Position numbers and translations under genes: made by a program. Positions 1-5,585 of a DNA stretch of 6,951 bases are shown here, in pieces. Source of the DNA: Pseudolabrys sp. (GTDB lineage Bacteria; Pseudomonadota; Alphaproteobacteria; Rhizobiales; Xanthobacteraceae). Within the stretch, counting starts at the first letter, position 1; each line of letters begins with the position of its first letter. The stretch spans positions 1 to 6,951 of the forward strand of contig JAQSCR010000638.1 of the NCBI GenBank assembly GCA_029945495.1, in the 5' to 3' direction. A model generated the notes under the pieces. That model did no database searches and was not told where the DNA came from. It worked only from the letters and a program-made list of their open reading frames with translations.

Positions 1-31
1 CCTTCGCGAAGCCCGCTTCGGCGGGCGAAGG
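1..31. repeat. Intergenic-type hairpin upstream of purK
   Basis: Positions 11-16 (GCCCGC) and 21-26 (GCGGGC) form a perfect 6-bp stem closed by a TTCG tetraloop. An outer arm, 1-5 (CCTTC) with 27-31 (GAAGG), can add five pairs across a bulge at 6-10. Positions 2-11 are themselves a palindrome (CTTCGCGAAG). There is no T-run after it, so it is not a standard intrinsic terminator. It may be a small palindromic element or a structured spacer between purK and the gene before it, which lies outside the window. Confidence 0.45.
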
Positions 32-66
32 AAGGTCGGACAAGATCATGCGCAAGGAAATATGAG

Positions 67-1155
67 TTGCTGAAACCAGGCTCCACTATCGGCATTCTCG
101 GCGGCGGCCAGCTCGGCCGCATGCTGGCGCTTAGCGCCGCACGGCTCGGGCTGCATTGCCATATCTATTCGCCGGAGAAGGACTCCGGCGCCTTCGAAGT
201 GGTGCGCGCCTCGACTTGCGCGGCTTACGACGACGAAGTCGCGCTAGCGAAATTCGCCAACAGCGTCGACGTCATCACTTATGAATTTGAAAATATTCCG
301 GCGAAAACCGCCGCGTTCCTTGCCAAGCGCAAGCCGGTCTATCCCGATCCGCATGTACTGGAACTGACGCAGGACCGGCTGATCGAAAAGAACTTCATCG
401 ACGGCCTGAAGATCGCGGTCGCGCCTTACGCGCCGGTGCATTCGGCGTCGCAACTGATGAAGGGCATCGAGAAGGTCGGCCTGCCCGCCGTTCTCAAGAC
501 CACGACCATGGGCTATGACGGCAAGGGCCAGATCAAGATCATGCCGGGCGACGACGCCAATGCGGCGTGGCGCAAATTGAAAAACGCGCCGTGCATTCTG
601 GAGGGCTTCGTCAACTTCGAACGCGAAGTCTCGGTCGTTGCCGCGCGTTCCGCCGACGGCAAGGTCGAATGCTTCGAGGTGACCGAGAACGAGCACCGCG
701 ATCACATTCTGAAAATCTCCACCGTGCCGGCCAAGGTGTCGCCGGCGCTGGCGACCGAAGCCAAGCGCATCGCCACCAAGATCGCCAAGGCGTTCGATTA
801 TGTCGGCGTGCTGGCGGTCGAGATGTTCGTCGTCAAGGCGCAAGAAAAAGGGAAAGCCAAGCAGGCGGTGCTGGTCAACGAGATCGCGCCGCGCGTTCAC
901 AACTCCGGGCACTGGACCATCGATGGCGCGACCGTCTCGCAATTCGAGCAGCATATCCGCGCGGTCGCCGGCTGGCCTTTGGCCAGGCCGATCCGGCTCG
1001 GCCGCAAGGTCGAGATGATCAACCTGATCGGCGCCGAAGTGCACGACCTCGCCGACTGGTTGGCGACGCCGGGAACCTCGGTGCATCTCTACGGCAAGAC
1101 CGAGGCGCGGGCGGGCCGCAAAATGGGGCACGTGACGCGGGTTTATCCGAAGTAG
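67..1155 (+). CDS. purK: 5-(carboxyamino)imidazole ribonucleotide synthase (PurK)
   Basis: PurK is a cytosolic ATP-grasp enzyme that carboxylates aminoimidazole ribonucleotide with bicarbonate and ATP to N5-CAIR, which PurE then rearranges in purine biosynthesis. The 362-residue length fits the family. The N-terminal nucleotide-fold motif GILGGGQLGRM is at residues 9-19, the PurK signature TYEFENIP at 71-78, the ATP-grasp loop GYDGKGQ at 149-155, and the C-terminal metal/phosphate signature NEIAPRVHNSGHWT at 271-284. The start is TTG at 67: AAGGA at 54-58 lies 8 bases upstream, and the nearby ATG at 62 meets a stop after three codons. The reading frame stays open to the window edge, so an earlier start cannot be strictly excluded, but LKPGSTIGILGGG is where PurK proteins normally begin. 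A short Lys-rich stretch before the NEIAPR motif (about residues 258-267) is a mild insertion compared with E. coli PurK. purE is expected just upstream, outside the window. Confidence 0.97.
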   Translation: MLKPGSTIGILGGGQLGRMLALSAARLGLHCHIYSPEKDSGAFEVVRASTCAAYDDEVALAKFANSVDVITYEFENIPAKTAAFLAKRKPVYPDPHVLELTQDRLIEKNFIDGLKIAVAPYAPVHSASQLMKGIEKVGLPAVLKTTTMGYDGKGQIKIMPGDDANAAWRKLKNAPCILEGFVNFEREVSVVAARSADGKVECFEVTENEHRDHILKISTVPAKVSPALATEAKRIATKIAKAFDYVGVLAVEMFVVKAQEKGKAKQAVLVNEIAPRVHNSGHWTIDGATVSQFEQHIRAVAGWPLARPIRLGRKVEMINLIGAEVHDLADWLATPGTSVHLYGKTEARAGRKMGHVTRVYPK

Positions 1156-1191
1156 TATAAGTTCCATCCAGCAACTCTGGAGGGCACCTTC

Positions 1192-1794
1192 GTGACACCC
1201 CGCTTTCCCGACCGCCTGCTTCTGCCGCTCGCGTTCGACCCGGCGCGGCTGGCCGCCGACATGGACGCGATTTCGTCCGGTGGTTGGGTCGCGCATTTCG
1301 TCCAACAGAACTACGACGGCGACTGGAGCGTCATCCCGCTGCGAGGCCCCGCGGGCGCGCGCCACCCGGTGCAGATGATCTATTCCGACCCGACCTGCCC
1401 CGATTACGCGGACACGCCGCTCCTCGCGGCAGCACCCTATCTGCGCGACGTGCTGGGCCGGTTCGCCTGCCCGCTCCAGGCGGTGCGGCTGATGCGGCTT
1501 TCGCCCGGCTCGCTCATCAAGGAGCACCGCGACCTCGACCTCGCCTTTGAGGATGGCACCGTCCGCATCCATATACCGGTGACCACCAATGACGGCGTCG
1601 ATTTCCGCCTCAACGGCAGCCGCTGCGCGATGGAGGCGGGTTCCGCCTGGTACCTGCGCCTGTCCGACCCGCACAAAGTGGCCAACCGGGGCGACAGCGA
1701 CCGGGTCCACCTGGTGATCGACGCCACCGTCAATGACTGGGTGCGGGACCTGTTCGAGCGGGCTTTAGCCACCGAACCCGGCCGGGCGGCGTAG
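1192..1794 (+). CDS. Aspartyl/asparaginyl beta-hydroxylase family Fe(II)/2-oxoglutarate dioxygenase
   Basis: This 200-residue protein is probably a cytosolic oxygenase that couples 2-oxoglutarate decarboxylation to hydroxylation of an amino acid or a protein side chain. The candidate iron ligands are H112 and D114 (EHRD) and H161 (DPHKVAN). R171 (SDRVHLVID) is the expected 2-oxoglutarate carboxylate binder, and RIHIPVTTN at 125-133 is the conserved core strand. Human AspH lacks the acidic ligand, whereas this protein keeps it, as do rhizobial proline cis-4-hydroxylases of the same fold family; the substrate could therefore be a free amino acid or a peptide. There is no signal peptide or membrane segment. 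The start is GTG 1192, with GGAGGG at 1179-1184 seven bases upstream. The 36-base gap after purK allows co-transcription. No terminator is visible after it; rpsU follows 212 bases later with its own candidate promoter. Family assignment is firm; the substrate is unknown. Confidence 0.88.
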   Translation: MTPRFPDRLLLPLAFDPARLAADMDAISSGGWVAHFVQQNYDGDWSVIPLRGPAGARHPVQMIYSDPTCPDYADTPLLAAAPYLRDVLGRFACPLQAVRLMRLSPGSLIKEHRDLDLAFEDGTVRIHIPVTTNDGVDFRLNGSRCAMEAGSAWYLRLSDPHKVANRGDSDRVHLVIDATVNDWVRDLFERALATEPGRAA

Positions 1795-1817
1795 AAATCA
1801 CAAGGTTTTCCGGGACT

Positions 1818-1847
1818 TTTAGACGCCCGCCCCCCTCCCTATATAAG
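1818..1847 (+). promoter_or_regulatory. Candidate sigma-70-type promoter for rpsU
   Basis: A -10-like TATAAG at 1842-1847 (5 of 6 to TATAAT) lies 18 bases downstream of a weak -35-like TTTAGA at 1818-1823 (4 of 6). A C-rich spacer separates the boxes. Transcription would begin near 1853-1855, at the first leader stem. It is the only A+T-rich island of this sort between the hydroxylase stop and rpsU. This is a motif call only; the -35 is poor. Confidence 0.45.
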
Positions 1848-1851
1848 GAAA

Positions 1852-2006
1852 CAGGCGGGAGACCGCCTGGAATCGCGGTTTTTGGCGCGTTCCAATAGAC
1901 TCACCCAAACAAGTCTGCTAAAGCCACCCGACTCAAAGAGCCCGTTTTGCTTGGTCAATCCGTGGCTTTTGACCGAAATTCGATCTCCACCAACGAAGGA
2001 GCATGC
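1852..2006 (+). promoter_or_regulatory. Structured 5' leader of rpsU
   Basis: The untranslated stretch before rpsU can fold into consecutive helices. Stem 1: 1852-1858 with 1863-1869, 7 bp, GAGA (GNRA) loop. Stem 2: 1870-1877 with 1886-1893, GGA(A)/CGCG arms with one bulged T at 1873. Stem 3: 1897-1901 with 1912-1916, weak. Stem 4: 1920-1927 (AAAGCCAC) with 1962-1969 (GTGGCTTT), 8 perfect pairs, containing inner helices 1930-1933/1953-1956 and 1934-1938/1945-1949. CTCC at 1985-1988 can also pair with the Shine-Dalgarno GGAG at 1998-2001. This many helices in one leader suggests control of S21 synthesis, possibly by S21 itself or at the ribosome binding site; that role is inference. I recognise no named RNA family. 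Confidence 0.45.
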
Positions 2007-2321
2007 GTGCAAGTTCTCGTTCGCGATAATAACGTCGACCAAGCCCTCAAGGCGCTCAAGAAGAAGATGCAGCGTGAGGGCATTTTCCGCGAGATGAAGC
2101 TTCGCGGCCATTACGAAAAGCCGTCGGAAAAGAAGGCGCGCGAAAAGGCCGAGGCCATCCGCCGCGCCCGCAAGCTGGCGCGCAAGAAGATGCAGCGCGA
2201 AGGTTTGCTGCCGATGAAGCCGCGGATCATTCCGGGCGCCGCTGGCCCGGGTGCCGGTGGTCCGGGTGGCGCAGGCGGCCGTGGTGGCCGTGGTGGCGCC
2301 GGCGGTCCGCCGCGCTTCTAA
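2007..2321 (+). CDS. rpsU: 30S ribosomal protein S21 with Gly-rich C-terminal extension
   Basis: S21 is a small basic protein of the 30S subunit platform near the 3' end of 16S rRNA, important for initiation. The 104-residue product starts MQVLVRDNNVDQALKALKKK and carries the S21 signature region REMKLRGHYEKPSEKK at residues 28-43. The start is GTG 2007: AAGGAG at 1996-2001 is 5 bases upstream, and the S21 family begins at this residue. Longer upstream readings of the same frame would add unrelated residues from the leader. E. coli S21 is 71 residues; here a tail of about 30 residues from 74 on is rich in Gly, Pro and Arg, including GGRGGRGG at about 90-97. Such tails are usual in alphaproteobacterial S21. 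The heptad KKMQREG occurs twice, at residues 19-25 and 60-66. It is probably a single-gene transcript, with a structured leader before it and a strong terminator after it. Confidence 0.96.
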   Translation: MQVLVRDNNVDQALKALKKKMQREGIFREMKLRGHYEKPSEKKAREKAEAIRRARKLARKKMQREGLLPMKPRIIPGAAGPGAGGPGGAGGRGGRGGAGGPPRF

Positions 2322-2343
2322 ATTCCGCTACTGATTTCGTTGC

Positions 2344-2374
2344 AAAGCGCGGGTCCACAAGGCCCGCGCTTTTT
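2344..2374 (+). terminator. Rho-independent terminator of rpsU
   Basis: AAAGCGCGGG at 2344-2353 pairs perfectly with CCCGCGCTTT at 2363-2372 (10 bp, 9-nt loop) and runs into a T5 tract at 2370-2374. It lies 22 bases after the rpsU stop. The A-run on the 5' side means it could also work weakly on the other strand, but no gene there needs it. Confidence 0.93.
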
Positions 2375-2477
2375 GCGTTTCAGCCGCGAAAAAATGCCGT
2401 CTATGCGCCGCTGTTAAAGTAAACGAACCGGTAATTTAACCGATTGCAAACCACGTTTCGCTATTCCTGAGGCGGGC

Positions 2478-2515
2478 CGAATGGCGAAGCCATTCGTTCG
2501 CGGGAAGTATCCCGT
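2478..2515. repeat. Pair of short perfect hairpins ahead of the formyltransferase gene
   Basis: CGAATGGC-type arms at 2478-2485 and 2489-2496 make a perfect 8-bp stem around a GAA triloop; the tip is GCGAAGC, a sequence known to form an exceptionally stable DNA mini-hairpin. Four bases later CGGGA at 2501-2505 pairs with TCCCG at 2510-2514 around AGTA. No T-run follows either one. In mRNA they would cover the start codon and body of the small ORF at 2481-2534. The rest of the gene-free stretch from 2375 to 2477 shows only an A+T-rich patch (2412-2440) with no promoter I can defend. Confidence 0.5.
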
Positions 2516-2534
2516 CGGAAATTTGTTATTTTGA
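2481..2534 (+). CDS. Possible leader peptide, 17 codons
   Basis: ATG 2481 opens a 17-codon frame reading MAKPFVRGKYPVGNLLF and ending in TGA at 2532-2534. A plausible ribosome site, GAGG at 2469-2472, lies 8 bases upstream. The stop codon runs into the GAGGGG at 2533-2538 that would serve the next small ORF. The start codon lies inside the hairpin at 2478-2496. There is no runs-of-one-amino-acid pattern typical of attenuator peptides. It could equally be chance; only conservation would decide. Confidence 0.25.
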   Translation: MAKPFVRGKYPVGNLLF

Positions 2535-2542
2535 GGGGCAGT

Positions 2543-2596
2543 GTGAATTTGGCTTGTACGAAGCGCGCCGCCACGACCTCGCGGCCCACTGCATGA
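2543..2596 (+). CDS. Possible second mini-ORF, coupled to the formyltransferase gene
   Basis: GTG 2543 opens a 17-codon frame (MNLACTKRAATTSRPTA) whose TGA stop at 2594-2596 overlaps the downstream ATG 2593 as ATGA. GAGGGG at 2533-2538 lies 4 bases before the GTG, a little close but usable. The formyltransferase ATG has no Shine-Dalgarno of its own, so this short frame may exist mainly to deliver ribosomes to it. No similarity to a known peptide is recognised. Confidence 0.25.
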   Translation: MNLACTKRAATTSRPTA

Positions 2597-3333
2597 CCCC
2601 GCAAGCCACTTTAGACACCATCATCCTTTTGACCGGAGCGATCGAGGCCGCCGCGCTGGCCGGCGTGCTGGGCATTCGCGATCCGCGCCTCGATGTTCGC
2701 CACGTCGCCTCGCTGGAAGAACTCGACGCTCTCGCCCCGGCCGATTTGGCGGGGGCGCGACTGATCGCCTTCTCGACCGACGTGATCGTGCCGCCGCGCA
2801 TTCTCGACGTGCTCGGCTACGGCGCCTACAATTTTCATCCCGGCCCGCCGAATTATCCGGGTTGGGGTTCGGCGCATTTCGCGACTTACGACCGGGCCAC
2901 GACGTTCGGCGTCACCGCCCATGTCATGCTGGAAAAGGTCGATGCCGGGCCGATCATCGGCGTCGAATTGTTCTGCATTCCGCCCGACACGACGGCGGTG
3001 CGGCTCGAGCAGCTGGCCTTCGTCGCGCTGGCGCGGATTTTCTGGAATTTGGCGCAGGTGCTGACGCTGAGCGAAGCGCCCGCGGTGCTGCCGGTGGCCT
3101 GCAGCGGCCGCAAGACCACGCGGCGCCTGTATGAGGAATTCCGCGCGGTGCCGCCGTCGGTGGCCAAGGACGATCTCGATCGCCGGGTTGCGGCGTTCGG
3201 CGCAAGCGACGCCGGCGACGGCCTCACCGTGACGCTGCACGGCCACAAGTTTCGCTACGTCGCGCCGGACGCCGATCCGCAGGCCGAAGAACGGGAAATG
3301 CTGGCGGTCGAACGGTTCGCCAAAAGCGCCTGA
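2593..3333 (+). CDS. Formyltransferase-fold protein (Fmt N-terminal-like)
   Basis: This 246-residue cytosolic protein belongs to the formyltransferase family that moves a one-carbon group from 10-formyltetrahydrofolate to an amine. The catalytic triad of the family is present: N80 and H82 in YNFHPGPPNYPGWGSAHF (79-96) and D117 in EKVDAGPII (114-122). It is shorter than methionyl-tRNA formyltransferase (about 310) and lacks its complete C-terminal OB-like domain, although LTVTLHGHKFRY at 211-222 may be a reduced remnant. The region before the HPG motif is also short. The acceptor is unknown: an amino-sugar, amino acid or other amine is possible, and no sugar or siderophore genes are nearby. 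The start chosen is ATG 2593, which overlaps the stop of the preceding 17-codon frame; a TTG at 2554 in the same frame would add 13 residues but sits 15 bases from the only ribosome site. It ends 19 bases from the convergent pntB stop. Confidence 0.82.
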   Translation: MTPQATLDTIILLTGAIEAAALAGVLGIRDPRLDVRHVASLEELDALAPADLAGARLIAFSTDVIVPPRILDVLGYGAYNFHPGPPNYPGWGSAHFATYDRATTFGVTAHVMLEKVDAGPIIGVELFCIPPDTTAVRLEQLAFVALARIFWNLAQVLTLSEAPAVLPVACSGRKTTRRLYEEFRAVPPSVAKDDLDRRVAAFGASDAGDGLTVTLHGHKFRYVAPDADPQAEEREMLAVERFAKSA

Positions 3334-3352
3334 CGCCGCGCGCCGGACAGCT

Positions 3353-4738
3353 CTACAGCGACTTGACGATGCTTTCGGTCATCTTCTTGGCGTCGCCGAG
3401 AAGCATCATGGTGTTGTCGCGGTAGAACAGCGGATTGTCGATGCCGGCATAGCCGGACGCCAGCGAGCGCTTGATGAACATCACCGTGCTGGCCTTCCAG
3501 ACCTGCAGCACCGGCATGCCGTAAATGGGCGAGGTCTTGTCTTCCTCAGCCGCCGGATTGGTGACGTCGTTGGCGCCGATGACGAAAGCGATGTCGGCCT
3601 GGGCGAATTCGGAGTTGATGTCTTCCAGCTCGAACACTTCGTCGTAGGGCACGTTGGCCTCGGCCAAGAGCACGTTCATGTGGCCGGGCATGCGGCCAGC
3701 GACCGGGTGGATGGCGTACTTCACCTCGACGCCTTCCTTCTTCAGCCGGTCGGCCATCTCGCGCAGCGCATGCTGCGCCTGCGCCACCGCCATGCCGTAG
3801 CCCGGCACGATGATGACCTTTTGCGCGTTCTTCATGATGTAGGCGGCGTCTTCCGCCGAGCCGAGCTTGACCGGGCGCTGTTCGACAGCGCCGCCGGCCG
3901 CAGCGGTCTCGCCGCCGAAGCCGCCGAGGATGACCGAGACGAACGAGCGGTTCATCGCGTGGCACATGATGTAGGACAGGATCGCGCCGGACGAGCCGAC
4001 CAGCGCGCCGGTAATGATCAGCGCCGAATTGCCGAGCGTGAAGCCGATGCCGGCTGCGGCCCAGCCGGAATAGGAATTCAGCATCGAGATGACGACAGGC
4101 ATGTCGGCGCCGCCGATCATCAGCACGCCGAGCGCCAGCGCCAGCGCGGTAATGAGCCAGAAGTCGAGCGCGCTCTGCGAGACGTAGAAGCCGTAGATGA
4201 AGAACACCAAGGCGAGCGCGATGGCGATGTTGATGTAATGGCGGAACGGCAACATGATCGGCGCGCCGCTCATGCGCGCGGACAATTTCAGGAAGGCGAT
4301 TACCGAGCCGGTAAACGTCAAAGCGCCGATGGCGACGCCGAGCGCCATTTCGATCAGGCTGGCCTGGTGGATGTGGCCTTCGCTGCCGATGTCGAACGCC
4401 GCCGGCGCGTAGAACGCGCCCGCCGCCACCAGCACCGCCGCCATGCCGACCAGCGAATGAAAGGCTGCGACCAGTTCCGGCATCGACGTCATCGGAACTT
4501 TACGCGCGATCACCGCGCCGACGCCGCCGCCGATGGCAATGCCGCCGATCACCAGCACCCAGCCGATCGTATCGGTCGGTGGATGCGCGGCGAGCGTGGT
4601 CAGCACCGCGATGGTCATGCCGATCATGCCGAGCATGTTGCCCATGCGGCTCGAGGCCGGGCTCGACAGCCCGCGCAGCGCCTGAATGAACAGGACGCCG
4701 GCGACGAGGTAGAGCAGCGCGGCTAGATTGGCTGACAC
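3353..4738 (-). CDS. pntB: NAD(P)(+) transhydrogenase (Re/Si-specific) subunit beta
   Basis: PntB provides most of the proton channel and the NADP(H)-binding domain III of the inner-membrane proton-translocating transhydrogenase. The enzyme uses the proton gradient to reduce NADP+ with NADH. Length 461 matches E. coli PntB (462). About nine hydrophobic segments fill residues 1-265. H94 (FHSLVG), D212 (ADMPVV) and N221 (MLNSYSGWAAAGIG) align with the E. coli proton-path residues His91, Asp213 and Asn222. Domain III has the fingerprint GYGMAVAQAQH at 313-323, VAGRMPGHMNVLLAEA at 346-361, IGANDVTNPAA at 387-397, and the lid KRSLASGYAGIDNPLF at 423-438. The start is GTG 4738 with AGGAGC (4749-4744) five bases upstream. 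It is last in the operon, 43 bases after the lipoprotein gene. No convincing terminator is seen in the 19 bases before the convergent gene. Confidence 0.97.
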   Translation of the reverse strand: MSANLAALLYLVAGVLFIQALRGLSSPASSRMGNMLGMIGMTIAVLTTLAAHPPTDTIGWVLVIGGIAIGGGVGAVIARKVPMTSMPELVAAFHSLVGMAAVLVAAGAFYAPAAFDIGSEGHIHQASLIEMALGVAIGALTFTGSVIAFLKLSARMSGAPIMLPFRHYINIAIALALVFFIYGFYVSQSALDFWLITALALALGVLMIGGADMPVVISMLNSYSGWAAAGIGFTLGNSALIITGALVGSSGAILSYIMCHAMNRSFVSVILGGFGGETAAAGGAVEQRPVKLGSAEDAAYIMKNAQKVIIVPGYGMAVAQAQHALREMADRLKKEGVEVKYAIHPVAGRMPGHMNVLLAEANVPYDEVFELEDINSEFAQADIAFVIGANDVTNPAAEEDKTSPIYGMPVLQVWKASTVMFIKRSLASGYAGIDNPLFYRDNTMMLLGDAKKMTESIVKSL

Positions 4739-4781
4739 AGTGAGCTCCTATGATCCAGGCCGAGGTTCGAGCAGAGTAACA

Positions 4782-5246
4782 TTAGGAACGCATCAAGTGA
4801 CAAACGCTGCCCAAGCGCGATTTGAATGGCGCGCCGCGCTGTACAGTCACTTTGCCGTTTTCCAACACCATTATGCACCCAAATATCTTGGCGCCGCTCA
4901 GCCTTGCGACGCCTTCCGTGCGCACCGGCGCCGTGTATGCTGCGATCTTTTTCGTACGGTCGCGGAACAACGTGTCCATCGCCACGCAGGTCGATTGCGC
5001 ATTCGGCTTCAACGGTCCGGCAAGCGTCATTTTAGCGCCGAGCGCGCTCGGCCTTTCAACAAGCTGCTTGCACTCTGCGAGATCCGCCGGCGTCACGCGG
5101 GCCACAACTTCCGCCATTTCGTTGGCAACCACCGGACGCTCGGTCGTCTCTACGTGCGTGGCAATCTGCTCCTTGCTGGCACAACCGGTCAGCATGGTCG
5201 CGACGAGCAAGACCGCCACTCTGATAAACGCGCGGGGCGGATTCAT
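4782..5246 (-). CDS. Putative small Cys-rich lipoprotein within the pnt operon
   Basis: The function is not recognised. The 154-residue product has a basic N-terminus (R5, R9), a hydrophobic stretch at 10-19 and a lipobox LTGC at 19-22, so it should be lipidated on C22 and exposed to the periplasm. S24-K25 after the Cys does not show the Asp+2 inner-membrane retention signal. The mature part has four more cysteines (C59, C87, C124, C149), enough for two disulfides, and a GCIMVLENGKVTVQRG segment (123-138) that looks like a beta hairpin. The ATG at 5246 overlaps the pntAb stop as ATGA, and the only ribosome-site-like sequence is the purine run encoding the pntAb C-terminal lysines, so translation is probably coupled. 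Base composition looks lower in GC than pntB (34 G+C in 4861-4920 versus 41 in 4081-4140), hinting at a later insertion. Starts farther upstream in this frame would lose the signal peptide. Confidence 0.8.
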   Translation of the reverse strand: MNPPRAFIRVAVLLVATMLTGCASKEQIATHVETTERPVVANEMAEVVARVTPADLAECKQLVERPSALGAKMTLAGPLKPNAQSTCVAMDTLFRDRTKKIAAYTAPVRTEGVARLSGAKIFGCIMVLENGKVTVQRGAPFKSRLGSVCHLMRS

Positions 5247-5566
5247 TTCTTCTTCTTTTGGTACATCGCCAACATGCGCGAGGTGACCAGGAAGCCGCCG
5301 AAAATATTGATCGAGGCGAAGATCAAGGCGACGAAGCCGAACATGCGCGCCCACAGCGGGCCGCTGTCGTTGACCGCGAGCGGCACACCGACCGCGAGCA
5401 AGGCGCCGACGACGATCACCGAGGAGATGGCGTTGGTCACCGACATCAGCGGCGTATGCAGCGCCGGCGTCACCGACCAGACGACGTAATAGCCGACGAA
5501 TACGGCGAGCACGAAGATCGACAGCCGGAAGACGAAGGGATCGACGACGTTTGCGATATGGTCCAT
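5243..5566 (-). CDS. pntAB: NAD(P) transhydrogenase subunit alpha part 2 (PntAb, membrane part)
   Basis: This 107-residue protein is the membrane part of the alpha subunit, fused to PntAa in E. coli but separate here as in Rhodospirillum rubrum. It contributes helices to the proton-conducting domain II with PntB. Three hydrophobic segments are visible at about 15-34, 45-65 and 76-95. The family-like stretches are TPALHTPLMSVTNAISS at 33-49 and NIFGGFLVTSRMLAMY at 87-102. The start is ATG 5566 with GGAG (5578-5575) eight bases upstream. The C-terminus ends in four lysines, and the TGA overlaps the ATG of the lipoprotein gene. It lies 155 bases downstream of pntAa, with a palindromic element filling most of that gap, which may affect the ratio of the two alpha parts. 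Gene names for this part vary (pntAB, pntA2). Confidence 0.94.
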   Translation of the reverse strand: MDHIANVVDPFVFRLSIFVLAVFVGYYVVWSVTPALHTPLMSVTNAISSVIVVGALLAVGVPLAVNDSGPLWARMFGFVALIFASINIFGGFLVTSRMLAMYQKKKK

Positions 5567-5585
5567 GTCAGAAGCTCCGTCCTAT

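Noticed and set aside
3..65. Open frame ending in TGA one base before the purK TTG, possibly the 3' end of purE
   Set aside because: The spacing suits an operon, but only about 20 codons are visible, they include the hairpin at 1-31, and I recognise no PurE tail; other frames are open too.
244..1710. 488-codon minus-strand frame across purK and the hydroxylase gene
   Set aside because: It spans two well-supported genes on the other strand; its His/Arg/Gly-rich translation is typical of antisense reading in high-GC coding DNA.
2412..2442. Possible CtrA site (two TTAA motifs)
   Set aside because: The TTAA motifs are 18 bases apart, not the 7 of a full CtrA site, and no cell-cycle gene follows.
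3334..3352. Terminator between the convergent formyltransferase and pntB genes
   Set aside because: Only a 4-bp GCGC pairing near a T4 can be drawn on the pntB side; too weak to call.
3680..4726. 348-codon plus-strand frame over pntB
   Set aside because: Antisense to a clear PntB; the product is Arg/His/Asp-rich, as expected for the complement of membrane-protein codons.
4728..5489. 253-codon plus-strand frame opposite the lipoprotein gene
   Set aside because: The minus-strand alternative has a ribosome-linked start, a lipobox and operon context; this one has no domain and crosses pntAb.
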